From NCBI GenBank assembly GCA_003255065.1, contig QAOA01003028.1, positions 277,056 through 341,055 of the forward strand: a DNA stretch of 64,000 nt. The letters run 5' to 3'. The position numbers and the translations under genes are program-made. Below, one piece after another: positions 48,901-61,513 of the stretch (position 1 is its first letter; every line of letters begins with the position of its first letter). Source of the DNA: Cercis canadensis. Its lineage: Eukaryota > Streptophyta > Magnoliopsida > Fabales > Fabaceae. The notes beneath the pieces were generated by a model. It saw nothing but the letters and a program-made list of their open reading frames with translations, was not told where the DNA came from and searched no databases.

Positions 48901-51900
48901 GATTCCACTGATGATGATGATAATACAGATGTGAAAGACAATGGTTATCATGATGCAGAGAATGAAGTTGATAATGAGACAGATGACAATGCTGATCGTG
49001 TACACAGTGGAAAATTGAGTGAAAGTAGTGGTTATGCTGGCAGCGATCTTTATGATTATAAGGTTCTCTCTGCCAGCCCCATATCTTTTCCCTTCTTCTC
49101 TATCCATCATTTATGTCTATATTTTTTTCTTAATTCACCAAACCAAAAAATAGAAAAACACTTAATAGGATTGCATATATGCGCGTACACATCCACTACC
49201 TGCATCCACTTTGCTACATCCACCTTTATACTTTGGTCACATATTCAAATTCTACTCTTTATGGTCACTATTTTTTCTTTAAATTCATTTTTCTAAGTCA
49301 AGATACAAATAGCAGAAATGGTGGAAAAAATGGTAACCTTCAATTTTATTTTGTATTTGAATTTGAATTAGATGTGCCTATGAATTTTTTTATCAAGCAA
49401 GAGAGATATGTGGATTAATCTGTCACTGTAATTATTATTATTTTTCCACCCCTTTTTAAATTAATTTTGTGTTCATGCAGGCATTTGGTGGCGATGATTC
49501 TGATGTTGGATCCCCTAATAATAACCATACTAAGGCTGAGAAAGCAAGTCTCAATAACAAGGTTGATCCCGATGCCCAAATGGTTGAAGACCAAAGCAAG
49601 CAGAAGAAGACCAGTGAGAACTTAATTGATGAGAAGGATGGTCCAAATATGTCACCTGCCGCTGAATCTTATCGTTCTATGGGGGAGATTTTATCTTCTA
49701 TGGATCCTGGAAACCATTTACCCGTGCCTGAGATTGAATCAGGTACTGGAAAGCAAACGGGTAAAGCTGCTGGCAATAATTTTAGTGCTAAGCGATCAAC
49801 ATTCTGGGGAAGGAGCAATGTAAGTTGTTTTCTTACATATACTGCTTTAACAACTTGTGTTGCTTATAGCTTGCACATATAATACCTTAGTGCCATTTAT
49901 TACAATCATTTTAAATATTAATCTTTCATTCTTTATCACATTGATATATAATAGAAAATTCTGACTATCTGAACATTCTAAACTGCTACCCCCCCCCCCC
50001 CCCCCCCCNAAAAAAAAAAAAAAAAAAAAACACTCATTTAAGAGGCTAAATTAAAATATGCCTACTTGTTGTGTAGAAATAGATATACGTGGTTTTCATA
50101 ATTGTGAAAGGAGGCAGTTGTGAGATGTCCTGTCCAGTTTGTATAGTTTTCCTTCTTCAAATTCAATGGTCAGTATCTAATAAGGTGTTCTGCTGTATGC
50201 AGGCAAGAAAGACGCCATCAGTGGAATCTGTTGATTCTTCTGGAGAAGAAGAGTAAGATACTTATCATGTGCTTGTATTTTCCTTTGTGAAGTACACTGT
50301 TTAGAAAGACACTCTGGTTTAGTGTGAGGGGTTCCTCAACTCAAACTAATCCAAGTGCTCAAGCAACTCTCTGTTTTAATTTTGTTCCCCCTCCCTTCCG
50401 GAAAAATAGAAAGAAACATTAAATGCTTTTGTTGTTTGTAGGCTTGCTATTCAGAGGCTAGAGATTGCAAAAAGTGATTTGCAACACAGAATAGCAAAGG
50501 AGGTAGTTTACTCTTGCCTTATTCAATTTATGCCAAATTGTGAATCTGTACGTCTTATGATATCTTTAATGAAATTGATCATGTTGTCATTTTAGGCCAG
50601 AGGCAATGCGATTTTACAAGCAAGCTTAGAGAGAAGGAAGCAAGCTTTGCATGAGCGGCGCTTGGCACTTGAGCAAGATGTATTTTTCTTCACTGATATA
50701 TTTATTCCTTCCCAATGTGAATTTTGACTGTTCTAATTTTATTTATTAGATTTTTCTTCACTTTGCTTTTATTTTCAAGGCAGTATGTGAGTTCTTGGTA
50801 TATTTGTGCCTGTCTTTCCTGATTTCAAACTTGATTGAATATGCTGAGAATAATGTCATTTTCTTGTTTGCTCTAATTCTGTATAGTAGGAATTTTAACT
50901 GCTAGTGCATAGTTTACTGGATTTTTTGCATTCTTTAGCCAAGCTACCCTTGGCGTTGCATCTTAAGAACAGTAAAGTTATTGTTGAAATGATATCTAAT
51001 GTACTGTTGTTCATAATGTCTGCAAATCTTCCTTTCCTGCCCCCCTCCTCCCACCCCTTTCTTTTATTATTTTATGTTTTGATTTTCTTCCTCCCTATAT
51101 TTAGTTCTCTTCTTTTTCCACTTTTATGCTGTCATGTTTCTAAATCCTTCCTGTTTCTAATTTTTTATGGATGTAAACTGAGATGATTGTTACTACTTAC
51201 TCATTTTACCTCCATATACAAGATCTGATCTGATTGATTTGTGACTCTAAAGGTTTCGAGATTGCAAGAGCAGTTGCAAGCTGAGAGGGATCTTAGAGCT
51301 GCCTTGGAAGTTGGCTTGAGCATGTCTTCTGGACAGTTTTCCAGTTCACGTGGCATGGATTCCAAGGTTCTTACAGATTGTAGTGCAGTTCACTTTCTTT
51401 CTTCCTTTTTGATTCTTTTTGTAGTACTCATAATCTTATGAAATCTGCTTATGTAAAGACAAGGGCTGAGCTTGAGGAGATTGCACTTGCTGAAGCTGAT
51501 GTGGCCAGGTTGAAGCAGAAAGTTGCGGAACTCCACCATCAACTTAATCAGCAACGACAGCATCACTATGGTTCACTAGCTGATGCATGTGACCGATACC
51601 CACATGTCCAAAATCAACCTCAGCAGTGAGTGTTCAGACTTACATTAACTTCAAAGATTAGTGGCTTATTATATTAAGAAACTGCTAATATGCACAACAT
51701 CTAAGTTCAGGTATCTCGTCTCCATACTGACCAAAAAAAAAAACAAGAAAGAAAAAGAGAAGGATTCTATTTGAGGTTTTTTTTTTTTTTTTTTTCACAT
51801 GCATACTGTTTAATGTGGTGNTTTTCTTCACATGCATACTGTTTAATGTGGTGTCAGTTCCCCCATTGACTTGATACCAGGTACCACGATAGATATGAAG

Positions 51901-53090
51901 TTTAAGGGTCAGTGAACCAATTTAAAAATACCTACTGGCATTGCTTCTAGAAAATTTCACTTGCCATCCGAGAAATTTTCCCAAAATGGAAACTGAATAA
52001 TGTTTAGTGGCTTCTTTTACTTTGTAGTATTTCCTTTTTCTTTTTCATTTTTGATTGCTTATGAAGGGTTCCTTTGTATGCATTGCCTGTGTTCTTAGGT
52101 TCATCCTCATGGAGATTTTTCAAACTGAATTTGTCGTTTCTGGACCTGAACACTAGTTTCTGGGGCCTTAAATTATTTAATTCAGAACCTATGAACTTAC
52201 ATCCTTCGGTAACTATACTAGTTTTTCTGACTTGTGCAGGAGATTTCTTCAGCAAGATTTTGATTCAACCCTTGCCTTTGTTAATCATGAAAGGAAACAA
52301 AGGACTGAGGTATGCCTTAATTCCTTATAATTAAGTAGCTAATCTTTAACCATCTATCAGGACAACTCTATTTTTTTATTTGTTCTGTTCATTTAATGAT
52401 TCAATTGGCCCATTGTCTCATTTAATTTTTACATGATATATTCTTTTCATGGGTTTGAGCACATGTTGCAACAACTTAGGTATAATTTTTTACTTCAATT
52501 CAGGAAAATTCATTGGGCACAGACTGGAGAAATATCAAAGGACAAGTATTAGCATCTGGCAGTGGTAGTAGGCAGCCGTCCCGAAAGCAATTAATAGATT
52601 CAAGTCCGAGCGATTCTAAAAGTACTGAGGCATCCACAAGCATGTCTATGGATGAGCTTGGTGCTGTAGATTCTGCCTCAGTGCCCTCCACCTCAAGAGC
52701 AGCAGAGGTAAGAATTAAATTCAAGAAACTATGCCTTGGAGTGTTGATTTTGTGACTAAATTCCTTATATGTTAATTGTGGAATAAGTTGATTGATCATT
52801 ATAAACTTCTTTATGTTCTCTAGGCATGGGATTTTGACCTATACAAGCTGCAGAATATTTTTTGCTTCCAAATGATTGGTACTGACTAAGTATCCTTGAT
52901 TCAGGTGATGGAATATGCAAGACATCCATCTGTAGCATCTTCAACTTTAGTAGAATTAACGACTCGTCTCGATTTTTTCAAGGAAAGGCGTTCCCAGTTG
53001 ATGGAACAACTTCATAACCTTGACTTGAACTATGGTTCAACAACTTCCCAAGACTTCGTTTATAGACCATCATCACCATCATGGAGTTGA
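42989..53090 (+). CDS. ROP GTPase-activating protein with PH domain (REN1/PHGAP family), first exon not located
   Basis: 21 exons keep one frame to TGA at 53090 (854 residues plus stop): 42989-43025, 43188-43264, 43697-43767, 43845-43923, 44055-44199, 44411-44530, 45352-45429, 45825-45880, 46369-46438, 47340-47427, 48110-48353, 48838-49062, 49481-49819, 50203-50252, 50442-50502, 50596-50679, 51253-51366, 51459-51625, 52240-52309, 52504-52707, 52905-53090. All start after AG and end before GT. Counting from the first visible residue, a PH domain spans about 1-110 (VFKSGPLFISSKGIGWKSWK, KLLTVLFPDGRDGRAFTLK) and RhoGAP about 142-355, with arginine finger R185 in GILRQS and the AACMAPLLLRPLLAG helix. 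An acidic linker follows, then a coiled coil at about 545-700 (RLQEQLQAERDLRAAL), then ELTTRLDFFKERRSQLMEQL. The family switches off ROP GTPases at membranes to shape cell polarity. The C-terminal tail NLDLNYG suggests the PHGAP1/2 branch. Only the conserved N-terminal exon is missing. Confidence 0.93.
49990..50030. other. Homopolymer junction with an N (assembly uncertainty)
   Basis: A run of about 20 C, one N, then about 20 A inside an intron of the RhoGAP gene. The abrupt C-to-A switch at an N looks like a sequencing or gap-closing artefact. Confidence 0.8.
51792..51853. other. Duplicated 29-bp segment around an N (likely assembly error)
   Basis: CACATGCATACTGTTTAAT plus GTGGTG occurs twice within 62 bp with an N at 51821 between the copies, after a long T run. 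This looks like two overlapping reads joined without merging. It lies in an intron and does not affect coding exons. Confidence 0.75.
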
Positions 53091-55313
53091 CTCGCCAAAT
53101 TAGTGCTTCATTAAATCCCTTGGGAAGAAGAATTTTGGTTGACCTGTTGTATATCCTTTGACTAGTCGCATATATGTGTATCCCCCACTGTCTCTGCACT
53201 CTTTCATATTCTCCTTTCCTATTTAAAATTTTTCTCTCATTTGGTAGTGAAAAGGTCATTGGAGTTTGCATGAGAAAATATTTCTTCTGGTTATCAGGTT
53301 TTTTTTTTTTAATCTTTGATTCCTTCGTTTCTTTAGGGGAGGGGGGTGGAGGATGGTGTAATTATTATGTGTTGTGTCTATAGCTGGGGAGTTTTCTTGT
53401 TGAACAGAATATCTATAATGAGGAAATGTTACATTTTGGGAAATTTCTCTTTGTACATAGAGTGATTTGTATTTGCCAATATAGTTTGTGATGGTACTAT
53501 TAGTTTGTTGTCTGTTTTTTCCTATGAAATTGTGTTTGTTCATGGTACTGTCATTTCCACTAATGAAATTTTTCGTCTTCATCGCTGTCATTTTCTTGTC
53601 TGTTTCTATTTTCACTTGATGTTTGGTAGAGGGAGTAAAAGGAGTAACATTTAAGGTAGTAAATTTTACTTTCTATATGTGTGTTTGGTTGTGCAAATGA
53701 ACAATGGATAATCTTTGAATAGAGTAACTATTACCTTTATTAGAGTAGATGAATGTTTACACCTTCATTAACTTATTTAAATGTTATGGTAATAAATTTT
53801 ACCTCCTTAATCTTACCAAAAACACCTGTCATTTTCTTCTCCGGTATCATTGTAGAAAACAAGAGAAGGTATGAGTTTCATATTTATATGGCATCGTTGG
53901 GAAATTATTTGGAGTCACCCATGTGAAAATTGAGACCCATTTCCATAAATAGCCATGAAAATGTTAAAATTTTATTGTTAAATTTGATTAATCAAATGCA
54001 TCTCTATAGCCTATGGAACATTTGGATTTCTCTTTCATAAGCACATGAGTTTTTGTCCTGGTCTTCATGTGAGTGAAATGTTATGTTACTATTAATTTTC
54101 CTTTTAATGTTCATATAACTTATTAAGTATGTAATTTGTAAGAAATTTTCTGTACAAAGCTTTCTTTAGATAATTTTTTATTTTTAAAAGTATAAAAAGA
54201 TTACTCTAATATATAATTGACAATGTATATTTTACATCAATATGTAATAATTTATTATTTCTCACACATGAGTGTTTAGTAAGCCAACTTAAAACAATTT
54301 TTTGTTAAATTATTTATGATCTAAAACATGAGATTTTATTTTTTTACATAACAGTATAAATATTTTAATTTCATACAACTTACAAACTACTCAAATCTCT
54401 CGTCACTGTATCATATTTAGTGTCTCAAAAAGTGATTAATTATTAGTAGCTAATTTACTAGACAAAAAATAAAAATTGTATAGTAGAATACACATATAGA
54501 CACAAGGAAAGTCTATCTCTTCCTATTTTTCTCTCTATTTTACAATGTTCTAAATTTTCATGGGAGCCATATATAATTGTTTTTGTTGCTTGAGAGGATT
54601 AAACATAAATATTTCAATACACATAATGAAATTTTTGAGAGTTCAGGGGGTAATAATATATCTATATCTAAGATTATCAATGAAGCAGGCTCTATTGTGA
54701 TTTACAAGTCATTATCAACCCAGTGGAAACAAAAATTATGCAAAACCCCAAACAGAACTATCATTCTCCTGCCCAGTAAAACCCTACTTGGTAATAAATT
54801 ATTCCAAAATTCTAAAACTTAAAACAAAAAATCACAAAAGTGGTGAAAGGATTATGTGGGTCCCACAATGCTCCTTAAGCTGAGCTGGTGGTAAATTACT
54901 GGTCAGTGTAATCCACCCCACCCAAGCCAGTACAGTAGTCCACGAACATTTAAAAAAAAAAAAGGGAAGGAATCGACAAAGGAGAATAAAATAAAAATGT
55001 CTTTTTGAGGTAAGTGGACGTAGAGGACTTGGTCATAAAATTTTTATTATAAGAAAAGTGTATTGTGTCTGAAATTTCTGGTTGAGAAAATAAGAGTGAT
55101 CTCAAACTCAAAGTGTTGCTTACACACACAAAATTATTACAAAAGAGGATGGCTCGTCTTAAGTTTCCATGGATTAGGAAAAAAAAACAAAAAAGTTGTC
55201 ATTTTCAGACATTTTCTCGGGAAACTTCTCTCTCCGAAACTCCTCATCCCCTCTCCACGCTTTCCTGTCTCTTCCTCTTTTCAGTTTAATGCTTTCGCCA
55301 GAGACATCCTGGG
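53091..55313. other. RhoGAP 3' region and intergenic space
   Basis: 53091 to about 53600 is likely the 3' untranslated region (T-rich, with AATGAAATTT near 53560). The rest is AT-rich without a gene. The PLA2-like gene's first, non-coding exon probably begins near 55220 in a pyrimidine-rich stretch (CTCTCTCCGAAACTCC). Confidence 0.45.
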
Positions 55314-55836
55314 ATGACCCTCTCATCTGTAGATGAACCCCAACAAGTGAGTTCTTCAAATTCTGAGCTTCTTACTCTTTTCTATCACTATCTGAATGTT
55401 ACTAATTAACTTCAAAAAGTTAGCTTTTTTATTTGTTCAGTAAGTGTTAACAATAGAATCGAATTATTCACTCTCTATAGGTCTCAAATTCATTTCAAAG
55501 TAGTATTAAAAACCTTGAATTCTCAACTGGATATGTGGAATTTTGAAAATTCTGTGTCTTGGTTTTAATTTTCTGCATTTTTCTCAACTTGTGAAGAGAT
55601 CATCGAGTTTATTGCCTCATCAAGCAAAATAAAATCAAAATCGGTGATTTTTCTGAAATAATGCATCATTGGGTCATGAGGACTTGGGATTTGTTCAACC
55701 CAGTTGTATATTCTTGATGCAAATTTTGTTTGTAGACTTTAATTCGCACAAAATTTTATCATGGAATGGCTTTTCTTGATTTAGCTGTGTTTTTTGTATG
55801 CAGTTGAACAGAATATTTGATGCCTGTGGTGGGTAA
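55314..55836 (+). other. Spliced upstream ORF in the PLA2-like leader
   Basis: An ATG at 55314 opens MTLSSVDEPQQ and runs to a GTGAGT donor after 55346. After the AG at 55803 it continues LNRIFDACGG and stops with TAA at 55836. The 21-codon frame ends 36 bp before the main ATG (55873). The junction falls exactly between codons. It may lower translation of the main frame; no experiment supports this here. Confidence 0.5.
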
Positions 55837-55872
55837 CTGTGTAATTTGGTGGCACTGTGTTGTTACTCCACC

Positions 55873-56824
55873 ATGAACTTTGGGTTTCTTAGTAATCTCC
55901 CTTGGTTTAAAGCTCAATCCAACACTGATTCTGGGACAGCCTCCATATCTAGGACTGCTCTTATCCAACAACCTAAACTAGAGGCTCCTAATGATGTCAA
56001 AGTGTCTGGTGATTCTAGGACAGCATCCATATCTACGAGTACTCTTATCGAACAACCTAAACTAGAGGTGTCTTCTAATGATGTCAAAGTTTCTGGGTGG
56101 TCTTTCTCCTTGCAGTCAATTTTTCCATGGGCTGGTAGTGGTAGTGGTAAAGGTGAATTTCAAAGACCAAGTACTATCAACAGAGAGTTAAAGAGGCGTG
56201 CACAAGGGCGTGGGATTGTTGAGAAGGGTAAGGGGGTTACCCCTTTACGCTTCAGGCCATATGTTTGTAAGGTTCCATGGCATACAGGGTTGAGAGGATT
56301 TCTTTCCCAGTTATTCCCTAAGTATGGACACTACTGTGGGCCAAATTGGTCAAGTGGGAAAGACGGTGGATCTCTTATTTGGGACAAGCGACCAATTGAT
56401 TGGTTGGATTTCTGCTGTTATTGCCATGATATAGGGTATGATACTCATGATCAGGCTAAGCTGCTCAAGGCAGATTTAGCCTTTCTTGAGTGCTTGGAGA
56501 AGCCTCATATGTCAACAAAAGGAGACCTTCATGTTGCTCAACTTTACAAGACAATGTGCATTAATGGTATGCCTTGCTCTCGTCAATGTACTGTTAAAAT
56601 TGTTGTTAACTTGGGATCAGTATTATTTTTTGCTGAATGAGGATAGTTTCTTTTGAGCATCTATACTCACTGTTCTGCCTCCATGATTCACAGGTCTTAG
56701 GAATCTCCTAATACCTTATCGAAGGTATATTGTGAACCTACAGTCCGGGCAACCTTTGATTCAGTTTGAATGGCTAAGCAATTTGAGACGGAGGAGTTGG
56801 AACTTGCAGAAAAACCAAAGATAG
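55873..56824 (+). CDS. Phospholipase A2 family protein (plant, CGPNW/CCYCHD type)
   Basis: Two exons (55873-56566, 56694-56824) give 274 residues from MNFGFLSNLPWFKAQ to NLQKNQR. The start is the first ATG after the leader intron (AG at 55802-55803). Residues about 154-162 form a PLA2-type calcium loop (YCGPNWSSG). Residues 177-190 hold WLDFCCYCHDIGYD with the catalytic His185-Asp186 pair, then THDQAKLLKADLAFLECLE. After the intron, LRNLLIPYRRYIVNLQSG follows. No signal peptide is seen, unlike classical secreted plant PLA2s, so it is probably intracellular. Arabidopsis has a single-copy relative of this layout (AT4G29070-like, from memory). Residues about 19-75 are a tandem duplication of 28-29 residues (see findings). 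The reaction is inferred as release of fatty acid from phospholipid sn-2. Confidence 0.88.
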
Positions 56825-58759
56825 CTTCTATGTGTGTGCTAGAGCAGGAAGGTGATTATAATTTTAGATATATAGGTTTCATCTGGCTCATCTTATAATG
56901 TATATCATGTACATACCATTCTCTACTTCCTTTGGTTGCTTGACGTTTACTCTAGCAATGGTCTGGATGTTAGGTACAAGATCTTGAAATCAGAGAGCAA
57001 CTCTGATAGTATAATATGAGTTTCTAATGTGTTGGTATGTGTTTGCTGCCTTGTGCTTATGTGATATGTATAGTGTGGCACTTAGTGTTGGAGTGAGATA
57101 GAGTTTGGAGGATGTAACCCTTGAATCAAACTCTCTATAACCATTAATATTGAGCTTATATATCTGAGTCAATGGAGCAGCAGTGGCAGTTCACACCATT
57201 AGAGGAGGCAATCAAGCAGTAAAATTGATGGCAAATTATGGAAGCAACCAAAACCAACTGTGTCTTTAGACAAGGTTATCACGCACCACATTTCGTGGCA
57301 AAATGTGGTACTCTCATTTCTAATGGATTTGTCATTCTATGTAGTAAGTGCATAGTGGTATCATCACTAGTGGAGGTTGCATTCTCTAGCGGTTTTGTGA
57401 GACATAGGTGGTACTCTCATTTCTCAAGAACGTAATCCCAAATTGTAATCGAATAGACCAAGGGAACACGTCTGCAATCTGGATGCTTGAATAGACTTTC
57501 GATCAAGAATTTGAACTTTCTTATCATCATATTGCCAAAAAAAAAAAAAGAGTAGACTTATTTTATCATATTTTTCTTTTTGGAAGAATCACAAAAATTA
57601 AAAGTACACATTTCTATCAAAAATAAATACAAAAATGGTAATTTCCAAAACAGAAATATTATTCACTCTTCATCATGTCATTCTCACCTACAATGACCAT
57701 TATATTATACCTTTTGGCCAATAGTCAATATGTGATACTAGTAATCGATTTTCTATTTTTGAAATATATGTTTCTTACGTTTGTTTTTCCGTAAGTCCCC
57801 TTTCTTCCCTCTCCCTTTCTTTTTGGCTAAGACAAACAGTTCCATTATAAGTCTTTTTTGAGTGGCTAACGGTGAAATAATCCTTCATCGCTCACTACAT
57901 ACGAGTTGCCTTTTCGTTTTGGCCAACACTAAAACGGTGGACACGAGTTTAAAACGACATTTTATAATTAAACTTTGGCAAAAAATAACGTTCGAAATAT
58001 AGAGATCATTCTTCGCTGCTTCTCCACCCAATAATTCATGTTTGTACACCGAATGGATCTTTTTTTGGTTCAACTCCTTTTCATAGGTGAACAAGGATGC
58101 ATATTCCACCCAATTGGCTATACAAGTACCACGTGTTATTCGTATAATTAATAGCTCGGTTCTTGATAAATTATCATATTCTGAATGCAACGCAGAACAT
58201 CAATTGCATGGAATTTACTAAAAGCCAATTTCCGAAAGACATGAGAGTTACAGGCAAAATATTTATATTTCTACAAGTATCAATCCAATTTCATCTAACA
58301 TTGGTAGGGGAAAAATACAAAAGAAAGAAAAAAGAAATGGAAATAAAAAGTTTCATACTGCTTCACCAACATCATCTGAAATCATTAAAATCGTCATATT
58401 CCTTTCATGAGTAAAAAAAAGCCAATATCATACTCCGTACAGATGCTTCTCAAGATATATGGTTGGAATTGTAAGGTAAATGCAGCTGCAGAACTGACAG
58501 CTCCAATCGACATGATCAATTAGAGTTTCACTAAGCGTCAAAATCAAGAGGGGCCAAACAAGGAGTAACACAATGAAAACCAAAACCTTTTCCCTTTCCA
58601 TTTTCTTTTCACTAAATGACTATCATCATAAAATGACAATCATTTTTTACATCAGAACGCGAGCATTCAGTGTTCGATCTCCGTCTGAGGGTATTTTCTT
58701 TACAAGGACTTACAAATTCCATAGCTAGCAGCTAGATAGTGTTTCCATAGATTCCCGTG
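56825..58759. other. 3' regions of two convergent genes and intergenic DNA
   Basis: The PLA2-like gene (plus) and GOT1 (minus) converge here. Small frames (for example 57885-58190 minus, with GTCIANWVEYASLFTYEKEL) show no domain I can name. A short direct repeat with GGTACTCTCATTTCT occurs near 57308 and 57411. Confidence 0.4.
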
Positions 58760-61475
58760 TTACACAGGCACTCGTCTGCCTCTATAACGGTCAAGCAACT
58801 GCAAGTTGACATAAAATAAGCAAGCTCAGTTTAAATTCAGCATATAATGTAAAAGAATGCAGAAGGATTCAAAATGCTAGCATAGTGTGGAAAATTTTCC
58901 GCATCATATCATTCAACAATCTATAGACAGTTCTACAGCACCAATTGCTAACATCAACTTTTTCTTCTGGTGTCGTATCAGGTTGAAAGTAGTATAAGAA
59001 TACTTGTAAAGACATGACCCTCCTCCCTACATATCAGGGGATCATGCCACCTCAATTGTAGCTTGAATTGGCATTTAGAAGATGTGTCCAAGCCTAGTAG
59101 CAGTCTAAAACATATATAAATCTCTATAACAGAGAGAACTTCATCCAAGCAATTGGAGGCAGATTGCAAGACTAATCCTGCACCAATATTTTCGCACTCC
59201 ATATCATCCATTGTGACTCATAAACAGGGTTGCATTTAACAGTCACACATCCCTAACAATGATTTCATTTTTCCAATAATAAACACATCATAACAAACCA
59301 TGGCAAATTATGTGTTGCCAAATTAACTATATCATTGAGTTGAAGACTTATCTCTCAAATAATTTTTCCATTCTAGTATTTTTTTTCTTGAATTTTCCAG
59401 AAGCAAAATATGAATGAAGACAGAAGATGCAAAAAAAATGACAAGGTAGACTAAAAGAACAACGATAATGAGGGCAGGTTACAGAAACAAGAATGTGGAA
59501 GAAAGAAAATCCCCAAAACTACCAATCAAACCAGAACTAGGAATAACCACGGGAACTGGAATGGGATTGCATTTTTGGGTCTTACACAACCAAACTTACC
59601 CACACCACCTTGTTTAACTGCAAAAAGCCAATCTGTTTCAGTGAGAAGGAATTAAGTTATCGGGTTGGATCATGTTTGAACTCCAAAATCAGTAAGTTGC
59701 AGTCTTATTTTCCTTCCCTTTGAACAAGAAAACTTGCCATGATGAATAACTTAACCCAAGGAGTTGCAATGATTTTTCCCCCCTTTTCTCTTTGCTTATT
59801 TCTCTTTCAATTAGAACATGGAACTAAATGAAATTGATGCAGAACCATGCAAGAATTTTACTTGATTAGTTCTTCAATATATTATTTTGCATATTTTTTA
59901 TTCCATTTAGGCTACAGTTGGTATTGATGTAGGACAGGTCTCATGCCACTGTAGCTTTCTTTTTAATTTTCACTGCTTCAAGTATTTACATAACTAACTT
60001 TTATTAAGTGGTCATGTGCATAGCATAGGACTTCCAATGAGTATGAAATACAAAGACTAAACATGGTTCAATGAGTGGCTGGTGGTATTAGAAAGCTGCA
60101 GTAAATAAATTGGATTATGTGACTAACAAAAAGCAACTAATCCAATTCCTATTTCAGAAGAGAAAAGGTTTTGGTTTTGGAACCCAAAATTTAAAACTCT
60201 TCTCCCTGCTTCAATCTTATGAGACTTTAGCTTGTCTCTTGCTAAGAAGTTGTAGTTTTAACTTTATGTACTATGCCTTTATCATTTAGATCTATCAATG
60301 AAATTTAAGACACTCATCAATCATAGCTACTATAATTTCTAAATGACTTTCATGATATCCACTATTGATACAATAACAACCAATCTGGGTAAATAGGAAA
60401 ATGCACAAACAATCAATTTAAGAAAAAAAAAAAAAAAGCCTCCAAGATGACTTAAGATGTCAGATAAGACATTTCAGCAGAAAAACATACCGATCGAATA
60501 TATGGCTGTTGAAACAACCAACCAAGAATGGGAATCTTCTGCAAGAAAACAGCCAGAGTAGGCCAGAAACCACTGCACAGCATAATCCATCATTAGCTTT
60601 AATTATGTAAAGAAAGTCAATAAAACATAAAGTTGCTTTCTGAGTTTCAATAAACCTGAAGAGTACAATGAACCCATATGCCTCCAGAATCATGCCCAAA
60701 ATAGGCCATCCTATGATAAGGATGAAGAAGCCTATTCCAAATGAAATTGTTCCCTACTCGACCAGCATAAGAAAAATCAAAGGTGAGAAAGAAAAAAAAT
60801 TACCATGAAAGAGAGAATGAAACGCAGTTAGGCAAAGCAAAAGAAAGTTAGAGAGAGAAAAAGTGTAAATAATTTACCTTGAAATTACTACGTTTCATGA
60901 AGAATTGCATAGTAGATTTCAGTCCAATGGTCAAGGACACACCAGAAATGAAGAGGATCTGATTGAGTGACAAGGCATTAGAAAAAGATTAAATATTAAG
61001 AAAAATCAAAAAATCAGAAAGATCACAACTTAAGCAAGAAACTTATAATAGCATGAAACTTACATTTCCCATGGCTAGCAATCCCTTGTCAAAGAAGAAG
61101 ATAACCCCAAGAAATGAGAAAAATATACCAAACCCAGTTAATCCCAATCCAATCTCTGTTTCATGTTCCGAATGCATAAGTTAGATATTATAAAATAATC
61201 TAATTTTAAAGAAGTTTACAAATATGACAGAACTAGATCCCAACCATTTAAGGTTGATAATTGCATAGCATTAAGATATTCTGAAACCAGAAAATACTTC
61301 CCTCAAACAACTGAATAAGATATGTAATTATGAACTAAAACACTATGATCATCGATCCTTAGAAATAAGTACAGAAAACAGCAGATAATTTCATATCTTG
61401 TTATTATTGCCTACAAAATCAACAAAAATATCAAATCCACTTACTCTTTCGGTCATTCATCTCAAAGGAAACCAT
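58760..61475 (-). CDS. GOT1: Golgi transport protein GOT1 (Got1/Sft2-like)
   Basis: Six exons on the minus strand (61475-61445, 61155-61064, 60958-60878, 60753-60656, 60572-60491, 58798-58760) add up to 423 nt, 140 residues plus stop. This is the usual length of the family. The sequence begins [11 protein letters not shown], then [20 protein letters not shown] (TM1), [20 protein letters not shown] (TM2), [20 protein letters not shown] (TM3), [20 protein letters not shown] (TM4), a [19 protein letters not shown] segment and the tail [12 protein letters not shown]. The family is a small four-helix membrane protein of ER-Golgi vesicles needed for vesicle fusion. A leader intron (61514-62901) separates the first non-coding exon. 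All splice sites are GT-AG. The last exon lies 1.7 kb from the previous one. Confidence 0.95.
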
Positions 61476-61513
61476 TTTACCAACAATTCAGAGGTTCAGG
61501 TGCCTTCCCTTCA

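Noticed and set aside
55846-55872. Extended start (TTG at 55846) for the PLA2-like gene
   Set aside because: It is a TTG codon; the first ATG in frame is 55873, after the upstream ORF stop.
57885-58190. 101-residue minus-strand frame between PLA2-like and GOT1
   Set aside because: No recognisable domain and no supporting signals; possibly a decayed fragment but not assignable.
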